Positions 1 to 5,484 of a stretch of 9,088 nt of DNA are shown here, one piece after another. Under the pieces are notes generated by a model. The model had not been told where the DNA came from. It did not search any database and saw only the letters and a list, made by a program, of their open reading frames with translations. Source of the stretch: Nanobdellota archaeon (lineage in GTDB: Archaea; Nanobdellota; Nanobdellia; Pacearchaeales; GW2011-AR1); contig JAHIEM010000124.1 in the NCBI GenBank assembly GCA_018901625.1, positions 1 to 9,088 of the forward strand, written 5' to 3'. Made by a program: the position numbers and the translations under genes. The first letter of the stretch is position 1. Each line of letters begins with the position of its first letter.

Positions 1-1
1 A

Positions 2-331
2 AGCTCAAACAACAACCAATTAACAAACATAACAGCAAATTCAAATTATTATGGAATCTTAATATCCTGGATTTCAAACAACAATACTCTAACAAACATA
101 ACTGCAAATTCAAATAATCGTATTGGAATCTATCTTGGCTTAAATTCAAATAATCTCGTGGTCCAGTCCAGCACTGCTTGTGATAACACTCAAAAAGATG
201 TGTATTGCCAGTCTGCTTCATCAGTAATTTCAGGCTCTGGAAATAATTCAGGCTCTGGAAATAAATTTACAACTGTTCAGGCTTGTTCTGACAATAACTG
301 GCCTTCTTTAAGTGATTATTCTGGGTGCTGA
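2..331 (+). CDS. C-terminal end of a secreted beta-helix (NosD-like) repeat protein, 5' partial
   Basis: The frame starting at base 2 stays open for 109 codons to a TGA at 329-331; the start lies before the window. The first half holds two copies of a 23-residue unit containing SNNNxLTNITANSN followed by a G-I-x-I strand. This is the rung pattern of right-handed parallel beta-helix (PbH1/NosD-type) proteins, in which Asn ladders line the turns. The last 50 or so residues are Ser/Gly/Asn-rich with four cysteines (ACDN, YCQ, ACSD, GC at the very end), so disulfides outside the cell are plausible. No C-terminal membrane anchor is visible. Such proteins are usually surface or secreted and often bind or process glycans, but the substrate cannot be told from this fragment. 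It ends 97 bases before the next gene and is probably a separate transcription unit. Confidence 0.75.
   Translation, partial: SSNNNQLTNITANSNYYGILISWISNNNTLTNITANSNNRIGIYLGLNSNNLVVQSSTACDNTQKDVYCQSASSVISGSGNNSGSGNKFTTVQACSDNNWPSLSDYSGC
5..142 (+). repeat. Two tandem 69-bp coding repeats (beta-helix rungs)
   Basis: Units 5-73 and 74-142 align without gaps and share long identical runs such as TAACAAACATAAC and GCAAATTCAAAT. Each encodes 23 residues, one rung of the beta-helix. A degenerate third unit starts near 143 (NSNN). More copies probably lie upstream of the window. Confidence 0.75.
230..265 (+). repeat. 18-bp tandem duplication encoding SGSGNN/SGSGNK
   Basis: TCAGGCTCTGGAAATAAT at 230-247 is followed directly by the same 18-mer with one change at its last base (248-265). 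It adds a short flexible Ser-Gly-Asn linker to the C-terminal region of the beta-helix protein. Confidence 0.7.
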
Positions 332-344
332 TTTTAACCAGCAG
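326..344 (+). terminator. Weak stem-loop overlapping the stop of the beta-helix gene
   Basis: TGCTG at 326-330 can pair with CAGCA at 339-343 across an 8-base loop, and T-rich sequence follows (345-360). The stem is short and covers the TGA stop codon. A role in ending the upstream transcript is possible but weakly supported. Confidence 0.25.
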
Positions 345-373
345 TTTACTGTTTGTTTGTAAAATCGGACAAA

Positions 374-400
374 AGTTACTAGCAGTTACTATAGGTAACT
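374..400 (+). promoter_or_regulatory. Three phased 7-bp half-sites, candidate operator
   Basis: AGTTACT occurs at 374-380 and 384-390, and its inverted form GGTAACT at 394-400. The start points are exactly 10 bp apart, about one helical turn. The second and third sites form the hyphenated palindrome AGTTAC-TATAG-GTAACT (384-400), which abuts the TATA box. A looser match, AGTTTACT, lies at 343-350. This spacing suits a dimeric repressor such as a ribbon-helix-helix protein, and the first gene downstream appears to encode one. Binding is inferred. Confidence 0.55.
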
Positions 401-409
401 TTATAAATT
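400..409 (+). promoter_or_regulatory. Archaeal TATA box for the regulator-platform operon
   Basis: TTTATAAATT matches the archaeal TATA consensus. Its core TATAAA begins at 402, 27 bases before the ATG at 429. Archaeal transcription starts at about this distance, so the message is probably leaderless and begins at or next to the start codon. No ribosome binding site precedes 429, which agrees. Confidence 0.7.
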
Positions 410-428
410 CCAGTTTTTATTGTTATTG

Positions 429-596
429 ATGGCGAATAAAGTTGGTGTTGTAAAGATAGATGTTCAGTTGTTGAAGGAAGTTGAACAGCATATTAATAAA
501 CCTGAAAACAGATTAAAATATGCTAATAAAAAGCAGTTTATTGATATCGCGGTTTATGAAAAACTGAAAAGAGAGGTGAAGAAGAAAGATGGTTAG
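429..596 (+). CDS. Small ribbon-helix-helix-like (CopG/Arc-type) putative DNA-binding protein, 55 aa
   Basis: This 55-residue protein has the size and layout of an RHH regulator. A short N-terminal strand (residues 4-11, KVGVVKID) is followed by helix A (LLKEVEQHI, 14-22), a turn, and helix B (NKKQFIDIAVYEKLKREVKK, 33-52). The pattern of a lysine-rich turn, then a Phe-Ile-x-x-Ala helix ending in E-K-L, is typical of archaeal CopG-like proteins. Such proteins bind DNA as dimers through the paired strand and commonly repress their own operon. Its ATG lies 27 bases after the TATA core, implying a leaderless message, and three phased half-sites sit just upstream. The last 8 bases overlap the start of the platform gene, so the two are co-transcribed and probably translationally coupled. 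The RHH call is by pattern only; a non-DNA-binding helical protein is the alternative. Confidence 0.65.
   Translation: MANKVGVVKIDVQLLKEVEQHINKPENRLKYANKKQFIDIAVYEKLKREVKKKDG
573..579 (+). promoter_or_regulatory. Ribosome binding site for the platform gene
   Basis: GAGGTGA lies 9 bases before the ATG at 589, inside the end of the upstream small gene. It fixes the start of the 726-residue protein and shows that internal genes here use Shine-Dalgarno initiation while the first gene appears leaderless. Confidence 0.65.
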
Positions 597-2769
597 CGCT
601 GAAGATGTCTTGAGAAAATACGGAAGAAAGATTGAGAATGAGATTGCTACTGAGAAGATAGAATCTGGGAATTTTTCAAGAGAGTTTGCGCAGTTTAAAG
701 AAGACATGATGCCCAATCTTTCAAGATATGAGAGATGGTGCAAGGGTCTTGGAAGCTTTCTTGCCCTGAAACTTGCTAAGAAAGATGAGGAGAAGGTTCA
801 GAAGTATATTGATATTGCTCATTTAGACATTAGTCCTAGCCAGGCTGTGGGGCTGGCTATTTCTTCCTTGCTTGTAACTTTTTTTGTGGGTGTTTTAGTT
901 TCTGTTGCAATTTTCCTGATAACTGAAGAGTTTCCATTTCTTTTCCTGTTTCTTGTTTTGATTACTAGCATGTTCTTGTTTTATTATGTTTATTCGATGC
1001 CTTCGAGAATGGCTAATTCGTGGAGACTGAAAGCATCGAGCCAGATGGTTCCGTGCATTTTGTATATTGTTGCTTATATGAAACATACCAGCAATCTTGA
1101 AAGAGCTGTTTCTTTTGCTTCTCAGCATTTGCAGCCCCCTTTAGCTCTTGATTTCAAGAAAATATTCTGGGATGTTGAGACTGGGAGATACAGCAATATC
1201 AAAGATTCATTAGATTCTTATCTTGAAACCTGGAGAGGTTATTCTATTGAGTTTATAGAGGCATTTCATCTGATTGAAAGTTCATTGTATGAATCCAGTG
1301 AGGAGAGGAGAATTGCTACATTAGAGCGGGCTTTGCAGACTATTCTTGACGGGGTTTATGAGAAGATGCTGAAATATACTCATGATATCAGGAGCCCGCT
1401 GACTAATCTTTACATGCTTGGAATTGTTCTGCCTACTTTAGGGTTGGCTTTATTGCCTCTTGCTTCTACTTTGCTTTCTGGAATGATTCAGTGGTATCAT
1501 GTTTTCTTATTATTTAATTTGATAATTCCTTTTTTTGTGTTTTATATGACTAATGAGATTATGCTGAAGAGGCCAGGGGGCTATGGGGAGGCAGAGGTTT
1601 TAGAGCTCTCGCCTTTATATGCCCAGTATAAGAGCAAGAAACCTTATCTCACTGCTTTTTTGATTTGTTTTCCTATCTTGTTACTGGGAACTCTACCGTT
1701 TATATTTCAGATTCCGGGTTTAATGCATGATATTCATTCTGATTTTAGCCAGAATCCTATTTTAAATTTGAAGAGTGATTATACTTTTTCCGAGCTTGGA
1801 ATTGGTGTTTTAGGGAATAATTATATTTTTGATTTTAAGAAGTCTGGGGGGAAGACTGTCGGGCCTTTTGGGCTGCTTGCTGTTCTGCTTTCTCTGCTTA
1901 TTCCTGTGAGTATTGCAATGTTTTTTGCAATTGCGTTTAAGTTTAAAACCAGGGAGCTGATAAAAACGCGGGAACAGAGCAAACAACTTGAGCAGGAGTT
2001 TGCCGGCTCTTTATTTCAATTAGGCAACAGGCTTGGTGATGGGATGCCTGCTGAGATTGCTTTTTCCAGAGTTGCTGAGAGTTCACGAGGATTAGTAACT
2101 GAGAATTTCTTCAAGACTGTTAATATTAATCTGCAGAGTCTTGGAATGAGTTTAGAGCAGGCTATTTTTAATCCTAGAAGAGGGGCTATAACTTACTATC
2201 CCTCTGCTCTTATTTCAACTTCAATGAAGATACTTATAGAGAGTGTTAAAAAAGGTTTGCAGGTTGCTGCCAGGAGCTTGATGAGTATTTCAGAATATGT
2301 TAAAAATATTCATAAGATTAATGAAAGGCTGAGAGATTTGCTTGCCGAGGTTGTCAGTGATATGAAGAGCAATATGACTTTCTTAGCTCCGTTGCTTGCG
2401 GGTATTGTTGTTGGTTTGGGGAGCATGATTGTTTTTATTTTGAATAAGCTGTCTGGGCTTGCTCCTACTGGGGGGGAGGAGGCTATGGGAATGGGTAATT
2501 TTTCAGAGATATTAAGCATATTTAATATTGAGACCATGATTCCCCCTTATTTCTTGCAGTTAGCTATTGGGATTTATATTATTGAGATTGTTTTTATTAT
2601 GACTAAGACACTTGTTACAGTTGATTCTGGGGAAGATAAGCTGAAGAATACTAGTGAGACTGGGAAGAATCTTGTTGCTGCTGGGCTTTTGTATCTTATT
2701 ACTAGTTTTATTGCTATTTTAGCTTTATCACTGCTTGTTGGGATTGCTCTGGGGGGGATTGGGGGGTAG
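589..2769 (+). CDS. Archaeal type IV pilus membrane platform protein, tandem T2SSF domains (TadC/FlaJ-like)
   Basis: This 726-residue polytopic protein is the inner-membrane platform on which pilin-like subunits are assembled; in relatives it docks the motor ATPase and moves subunits out of the membrane. A charged cytoplasmic N-terminus (1-85) is followed by roughly nine membrane helices: 86-111, 114-136, 272-298, 303-320, 355-376, 424-451, 597-618, 652-673 and 695-721. Two helical cytoplasmic domains lie between them, at about 140-270 and 455-595. The second has the T2SSF signature (LFQLGNRLGDGMPAEIAF, 475-492) and ends with a long amphipathic helix. Two T2SSF domains in one chain of over 600 residues is usual for archaeal TadC-type platforms, unlike the single pair of half-domains in bacterial GspF. 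A GAGGTGA site precedes the start, and the gene overlaps the small RHH-like gene by 8 bases. The chain ends in LGGIGG, encoded by two poly-G runs. No ATPase gene is next to it, which is unusual for FlaI-FlaJ or TadA-TadBC pairs. Confidence 0.88.
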   Translation: MVSAEDVLRKYGRKIENEIATEKIESGNFSREFAQFKEDMMPNLSRYERWCKGLGSFLALKLAKKDEEKVQKYIDIAHLDISPSQAVGLAISSLLVTFFVGVLVSVAIFLITEEFPFLFLFLVLITSMFLFYYVYSMPSRMANSWRLKASSQMVPCILYIVAYMKHTSNLERAVSFASQHLQPPLALDFKKIFWDVETGRYSNIKDSLDSYLETWRGYSIEFIEAFHLIESSLYESSEERRIATLERALQTILDGVYEKMLKYTHDIRSPLTNLYMLGIVLPTLGLALLPLASTLLSGMIQWYHVFLLFNLIIPFFVFYMTNEIMLKRPGGYGEAEVLELSPLYAQYKSKKPYLTAFLICFPILLLGTLPFIFQIPGLMHDIHSDFSQNPILNLKSDYTFSELGIGVLGNNYIFDFKKSGGKTVGPFGLLAVLLSLLIPVSIAMFFAIAFKFKTRELIKTREQSKQLEQEFAGSLFQLGNRLGDGMPAEIAFSRVAESSRGLVTENFFKTVNINLQSLGMSLEQAIFNPRRGAITYYPSALISTSMKILIESVKKGLQVAARSLMSISEYVKNIHKINERLRDLLAEVVSDMKSNMTFLAPLLAGIVVGLGSMIVFILNKLSGLAPTGGEEAMGMGNFSEILSIFNIETMIPPYFLQLAIGIYIIEIVFIMTKTLVTVDSGEDKLKNTSETGKNLVAAGLLYLITSFIAILALSLLVGIALGGIGG

Positions 2770-2836
2770 GACATTTGAGAAAACATATTAAACCTGCATG
2801 GATTATAACTTAAATTATCTGGATATAATGATGACG

Positions 2837-2903
2837 AATCTTGGTTGTTCGATTAAATGTTATTTGTAGAGATTCACTTTAAATGTTAATCTTGGGAAAT
2901 GTT
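2837..2903 (+). promoter_or_regulatory. Interleaved direct repeats upstream of the major pilin promoter
   Basis: AAATGTT occurs three times, at 2855-2861, 2881-2887 and 2897-2903, the last running into the TATA box. The first two copies extend to the 10-mer TTAAATGTTA (2853-2862 and 2879-2888). A second pair, AATCTTGG, lies at 2837-2844 and 2888-2895. In a non-coding stretch just upstream of a promoter these are candidate regulator sites, although the sequence is AT-rich and some repetition is expected by chance. Confidence 0.4.
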
Positions 2904-2910
2904 TATAAAT
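2896..2910 (+). promoter_or_regulatory. TATA/BRE promoter for the candidate major pilin
   Basis: GAAATG (2896-2901) followed by TTTATAAAT (2902-2910) resembles a purine-rich BRE plus TATA box. The core TATAAA starts at 2904, predicting a transcript start near 2931 and a leader of about 30 bases that contains a strong ribosome binding site. This differs from the leaderless promoters elsewhere in the window. Confidence 0.65.
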
Positions 2911-2950
2911 CTCTGTTTGTTGAGAATAGCAATTATATAGAGGAATGAAA

Positions 2951-2958
2951 GGAGGTGA
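2951..2958 (+). promoter_or_regulatory. Strong ribosome binding site of the candidate major pilin
   Basis: GGAGGTGA is a full match to the archaeal anti-Shine-Dalgarno sequence. Three bases separate it from the ATG at 2962. It is the best such site in the window, suggesting high translation, and it decides the start codon. Confidence 0.75.
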
Positions 2959-2961
2959 AGA

Positions 2962-3585
2962 ATGAGAAAATTGAATAAACGCGCGGCAGAGATGACTATT
3001 GGCACTCTTGTTATTATAGTTCTTGCAGTAATTGTTCTTGTTGTAGTTGCTTTAGGATTTGGAATGGGCTGGAGTAATTTATGGAGCAAGATAACTGTTT
3101 ACTTTGGAGGCGGGAGCAATGTTGACTCTATTAAACAGGCTTGTATTTATGCGTGCACTACTAATGCTAATTATGATTACTGCAGCCTTAAAAGAGACGT
3201 GATTCTCCAGGATAAAACTAAGATTTCAGGCAAGACTTGTGAAGAACTTTCCAAGAATTACCCGGTAGTTGGACTTGAGTCGTGTGGAGCAGTGACTTGT
3301 GCTGGAAGTGTCAGTTGTCAGGGAAATGCTAAGAAATGTGCAGAACTTGAATTAGGAACTGATGAATCAAAAAAACAATTAATTTGCACTGGACAAAAAA
3401 TTATGAATGCTGATGGAACTACTGCTGTATGTAAGTTCACTACTGCTGCTAACAATGTTCCTGCAAAGTGTGAGCTCATTATTGCTGGTGATGTTGCTGT
3501 TGCATGTGATAAACTAGATTTAGGAATAGTCGAATCTGAGAAACCTGGCAAGTGTGTTGCACAGCAGGGATGCATCTGGAGCTAA
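2962..3585 (+). CDS. Cysteine-rich pilin-like protein with class III signal, candidate major subunit
   Basis: This 207-residue protein starts with a basic leader ending in K6-R7-A8-A9, then E10, then one long hydrophobic helix (about 12-36) containing IGTL, a motif also seen in archaeal flagellins. A GWSNLWSKI segment follows. I recall similar 'AEMTIGT...GWSNLW' proteins in DPANN genomes, but the family has no firm name that I know. The exported headgroup (about 45-207) holds 14 cysteines, an even number that would suit disulfides. It also shows an internal duplication: C126-xELxLGxxES and C182-DKLDLGIVES share the pattern C-x-x-L-x-L-G-x-x-E-S. The gene has its own TATA box, the strongest ribosome binding site here and a T-rich terminator, so it is probably transcribed alone and strongly. 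That is what one expects of a structural pilin as opposed to a minor one. The major-subunit role is inferred. Confidence 0.75.
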   Translation: MRKLNKRAAEMTIGTLVIIVLAVIVLVVVALGFGMGWSNLWSKITVYFGGGSNVDSIKQACIYACTTNANYDYCSLKRDVILQDKTKISGKTCEELSKNYPVVGLESCGAVTCAGSVSCQGNAKKCAELELGTDESKKQLICTGQKIMNADGTTAVCKFTTAANNVPAKCELIIAGDVAVACDKLDLGIVESEKPGKCVAQQGCIWS

Positions 3586-3608
3586 TTTTATTTTTTATTT
3601 TTTATTTT
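3586..3608 (+). terminator. T-rich terminator after the candidate major pilin
   Basis: Directly after the stop codon the sequence is almost pure T with single A interruptions (TTTTATTTTTTATTTTTTAT and on). Archaeal RNA polymerase stops at such T tracts without needing a hairpin. It would separate this gene from the downstream run of minor pilin-like genes. Confidence 0.65.
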
Positions 3609-3653
3609 ACTTAGTAATACTTATAGATATTCGTATTAGGAACCAGCGTTAGC

Positions 3654-3662
3654 TTTATTAAC
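3654..3662 (+). promoter_or_regulatory. Weak TATA-like element for the five-gene run
   Basis: TTTATTAAC is a poor TATA match, but its TATTAA core begins at 3656, 27 bases before an ATG at 3683. This is the same geometry as the better leaderless promoters in the window. An alternative element, CTTATAGAT (3620-3628), would give a start near 3650 and a short leader. Which one is used cannot be decided here. Confidence 0.35.
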
Positions 3663-3682
3663 TTGGGTTTTTTTATATGTTC

Positions 3683-3844
3683 ATGATGAAAAGAGGCAAG
3701 AAAGGGATGGAGTTAGAGATGCTTGCTTGGTGGATTATTGCTTTTATTGTACTAGTTATTGCTTTTATTGGAATTGTTATTTTAAGAGGCAAGGGGACTG
3801 GCGCTCTGGAATTTATTAAAAATTTGTTCAGGTTTAAAAAATGA
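3683..3844 (+). CDS. Tiny pilin-like membrane protein, 53 aa
   Basis: The open frame runs from 3677 to a TGA at 3842-3844, with ATGs at 3677, 3683 and 3686. I chose 3683 because it lies 27 bases after a TATA-like core and no ribosome binding site is seen; 55- or 52-residue versions are possible. The basic leader ends K-K-G-M-E-L-E, the class III prepilin pattern. It is followed by a single hydrophobic helix (roughly WWIIAFIVLVIAFIGIVIL) and a short basic tail ending KNLFRFKK. There is no room for a globular headgroup, so the protein is essentially a pilin helix with a small tail. It could be a filament cap, spacer or assembly factor; this is speculation. Its stop overlaps the next start as ATGA, suggesting coupled translation. 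Confidence 0.7.
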   Translation: MMKRGKKGMELEMLAWWIIAFIVLVIAFIGIVILRGKGTGALEFIKNLFRFKK

Positions 3845-4821
3845 ATAAAAGAGCTGATGCGGGGCTTCCTTTGAATAAGATGATTATTCTTATTTTAGTT
3901 GTTCTTGTTATAGTTATTGTTGCTTTTGCAGCCTGGAAATTCGGGCTGATTGATTATCTGAAAAACTTGCCTGGGTTAAATCAGACAGGTGTTAATACTG
4001 ATTTGGTTGTTATTGGAAATATAAGGCACTATGCTTCTGGAGATGTGAAAGTTCTGCTTGATGATGGCGAGGCAAGATGTATTGTTTTAGGGTATGTTAG
4101 TGAGCAGAATAAGATTGATACTTCGAAAGGCGCAGATGGAAAGTCTAAAGATGGGTATTATGGATTGCATAAGGGGAAGTTAATTTTTAAGGATACTGGG
4201 GCTTGGGAGGATATTGATTCTGGTGTTGCTACGAGTGATATGATAAAGTTGAGGGAGATTGCTGAGAAGATGTATGGCGCTAAAAACAGCTTAACACTTG
4301 ATTTTGAGCATAATGGCAAGACTGGAAGAAAGGTTTATTTTGTAGAAAAAAAGGTTTCTGATTTGGATTATGGGGTTTTACAAGCAGGATTAGAGGGGAT
4401 AGGTTCTTTTGCATATGGCAAGACTAAAGAGAATACAAATCTTCTTATGTGGGATGTATCTGGGAGTTCATGGAGAGATGTATCTGAAAGTGAGATGGAT
4501 GCATGGAAACGAAATTTGTATGATGCATTTGTCAGGGTGTTTTATTCAAAGGGTTTCTTATTTGATTTAGATGAGGGGTTTCTTAAGTATCAGCCTGCAG
4601 AGAGCAAGTATGTATATGCGATAAGCCCGCGAAGCAGGATTTATAGCTATGACCCTATTGGGAGCAGTCTGGAATGGAAACCCTTGGGAATATTTAGCGC
4701 TAGCGCTAGTTGCGGGGCAGGAGATGAAAAAGCTGTATGCTCTAGCAGCAAAGAATGGCAGGATATGATTAATAGAAAGAATATAAAAGAAGATTTAATT
4801 AAAATATGCTCGAGCAAGTAA
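3841..4821 (+). CDS. Pilin-like protein with large exported domain, 326 aa
   Basis: The short leader M-N-K-R-A-D-A is followed by GLPLNKM and one hydrophobic helix (about 12-33), then KFGLIDYLKNLPG, a short amphipathic linker. The leader fits a class III prepilin signal. The remaining 280 or so residues form a polar domain rich in Asp, Tyr and Trp, presumably outside the membrane, with two cysteines close together near the end (ASCGAGDEKAVCSS) and one more in the last residues. I do not recognise a catalytic motif. The 'GLPLNK' start and linker resemble proteins I recall from DPANN pilus-like clusters. The size suggests a minor or tip pilin that carries an adhesive or interaction domain, but that role is not shown by the sequence. 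The start overlaps the previous stop as ATGA. Confidence 0.7.
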   Translation: MNKRADAGLPLNKMIILILVVLVIVIVAFAAWKFGLIDYLKNLPGLNQTGVNTDLVVIGNIRHYASGDVKVLLDDGEARCIVLGYVSEQNKIDTSKGADGKSKDGYYGLHKGKLIFKDTGAWEDIDSGVATSDMIKLREIAEKMYGAKNSLTLDFEHNGKTGRKVYFVEKKVSDLDYGVLQAGLEGIGSFAYGKTKENTNLLMWDVSGSSWRDVSESEMDAWKRNLYDAFVRVFYSKGFLFDLDEGFLKYQPAESKYVYAISPRSRIYSYDPIGSSLEWKPLGIFSASASCGAGDEKAVCSSSKEWQDMINRKNIKEDLIKICSSK

Positions 4822-4841
4822 GGATGAGAATAAACTGGAAG

Positions 4842-5381
4842 ATGAATAAAAAAGGTTTTGAACTTACAGCAGAGACTGTTATAAAGATTCTAATTGCTGT
4901 GATATGCATAGGCTTCCTGATGTATCTGGGGTATAAGATTTATGATTCTATTAACGGGGATGCAGCTGAGAAGAAGGCAGTTTCTTTTGTTAGGGAGTTG
5001 GAGAGCAAGATTAATGCATTTAAAAGCTCTAATCTAAATGAGATGACTTATTTGGGTTTTCCGCCAGAGGGGTGGTATATGAAGAGCTTTAATATCTCAA
5101 AAGAGGGACATCCAGTCAATCAGTGTGTGGGAAGATTTACAAGCTGTTTGTGCGTTTGCGAGGAGATTAAATGCGACGGGAAGTTTGCCTGCAGGGGTTT
5201 TAAAGAGGAGATAGTTATTGATAGCAAGTTTATTGAGACTGTTGTGAGCCCACCATCTGGCATTGTTTCAAGCGGCTCTTTTTTTACTAGGACTTATGAA
5301 GGAATTATTCAGTTTAAAGAGGTTACAGAATTAAATCTTACAAAACAAGGAAGCATAATAAAGATATCTAAAAATGAATAA
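4842..5381 (+). CDS. Pilin-like protein with compact cysteine cluster, 179 aa
   Basis: I chose the ATG at 4842 because it gives the leader M-N-K-K-G-F-E, matching neighbouring starts (MNKR at 3841, MNKK at 5374). ATGs at 4806 and 4824 would add 12 or 6 residues and are alternatives, the first overlapping the previous gene by 16 bases. One hydrophobic helix (about 12-32) is followed by YKIYDSINGD and a helical stretch. A small exported domain holds FPPEGWY and then six cysteines within 23 residues, including the tight C-L-C-V-C core and C-D-G-K-F-A-C. In numbering from 4842 the cysteines are 95, 102, 104, 106, 111 and 117. The cluster could form a disulfide knot or bind a metal. The rest is beta-rich. 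I recall similar 'GWY...CLCxC' proteins in DPANN genomes, without an assigned function. Confidence 0.7.
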   Translation: MNKKGFELTAETVIKILIAVICIGFLMYLGYKIYDSINGDAAEKKAVSFVRELESKINAFKSSNLNEMTYLGFPPEGWYMKSFNISKEGHPVNQCVGRFTSCLCVCEEIKCDGKFACRGFKEEIVIDSKFIETVVSPPSGIVSSGSFFTRTYEGIIQFKEVTELNLTKQGSIIKISKNE

Positions 5382-5484
5382 AAAAGCTGAATTGAAACAA
5401 CTGGTAAAGTATATTATCTGGATTGCATTTTTCATTATTGTTTTAATTGCAGGGACTGTTTTAGTAAAGTATTTAACTAAATGA
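5374..5484 (+). CDS. 36-residue single-helix pilin-like microprotein
   Basis: The start ATG at 5374 overlaps the previous stop by 8 bases, and the stop at 5482-5484 overlaps the next ATG (5481) as ATGA, so the gene is wedged without a gap between two larger genes. The product has a leader M-N-K-K-A-E-L, a hydrophobic helix (about 13-31) and a tail VKYLTK. This is the same layout as its neighbours but with no exported domain. The initial bases ATGAATAAAA are identical to those of the genes at 3841 and 4842. Exact wedging and the shared leader argue for a real gene despite its size. It may be a helix that packs into or plugs the filament base; the role is unknown. Confidence 0.65.
   Translation: MNKKAELKQLVKYIIWIAFFIIVLIAGTVLVKYLTK

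Noticed and set aside
2751..2766. Two close G runs as a possible G-quadruplex
   Set aside because: Only two runs of 6-7 G lie close together; an intramolecular quadruplex needs four tracts unless each run splits, and here they simply encode the Gly-rich end of the platform protein.
2828..2834. ATGATGA resembles a C box of an archaeal C/D box guide RNA
   Set aside because: No CTGA (D or D' box) follows at a usable distance in 2835-2960, so a C/D sRNA cannot be supported.
3615..3638. Inverted repeat TAATAC / GTATTA with 12-base loop after the T-rich terminator
   Set aside because: A 6-bp stem in very AT-rich sequence is expected by chance and adds nothing to the T tract already called as terminator.
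4696..4707. Perfect 12-bp palindrome AGCGCTAGCGCT
   Set aside because: It lies inside a coding region and encodes a simple Ser-Ala repeat; a single occurrence with no partner site gives no reason to call it regulatory.
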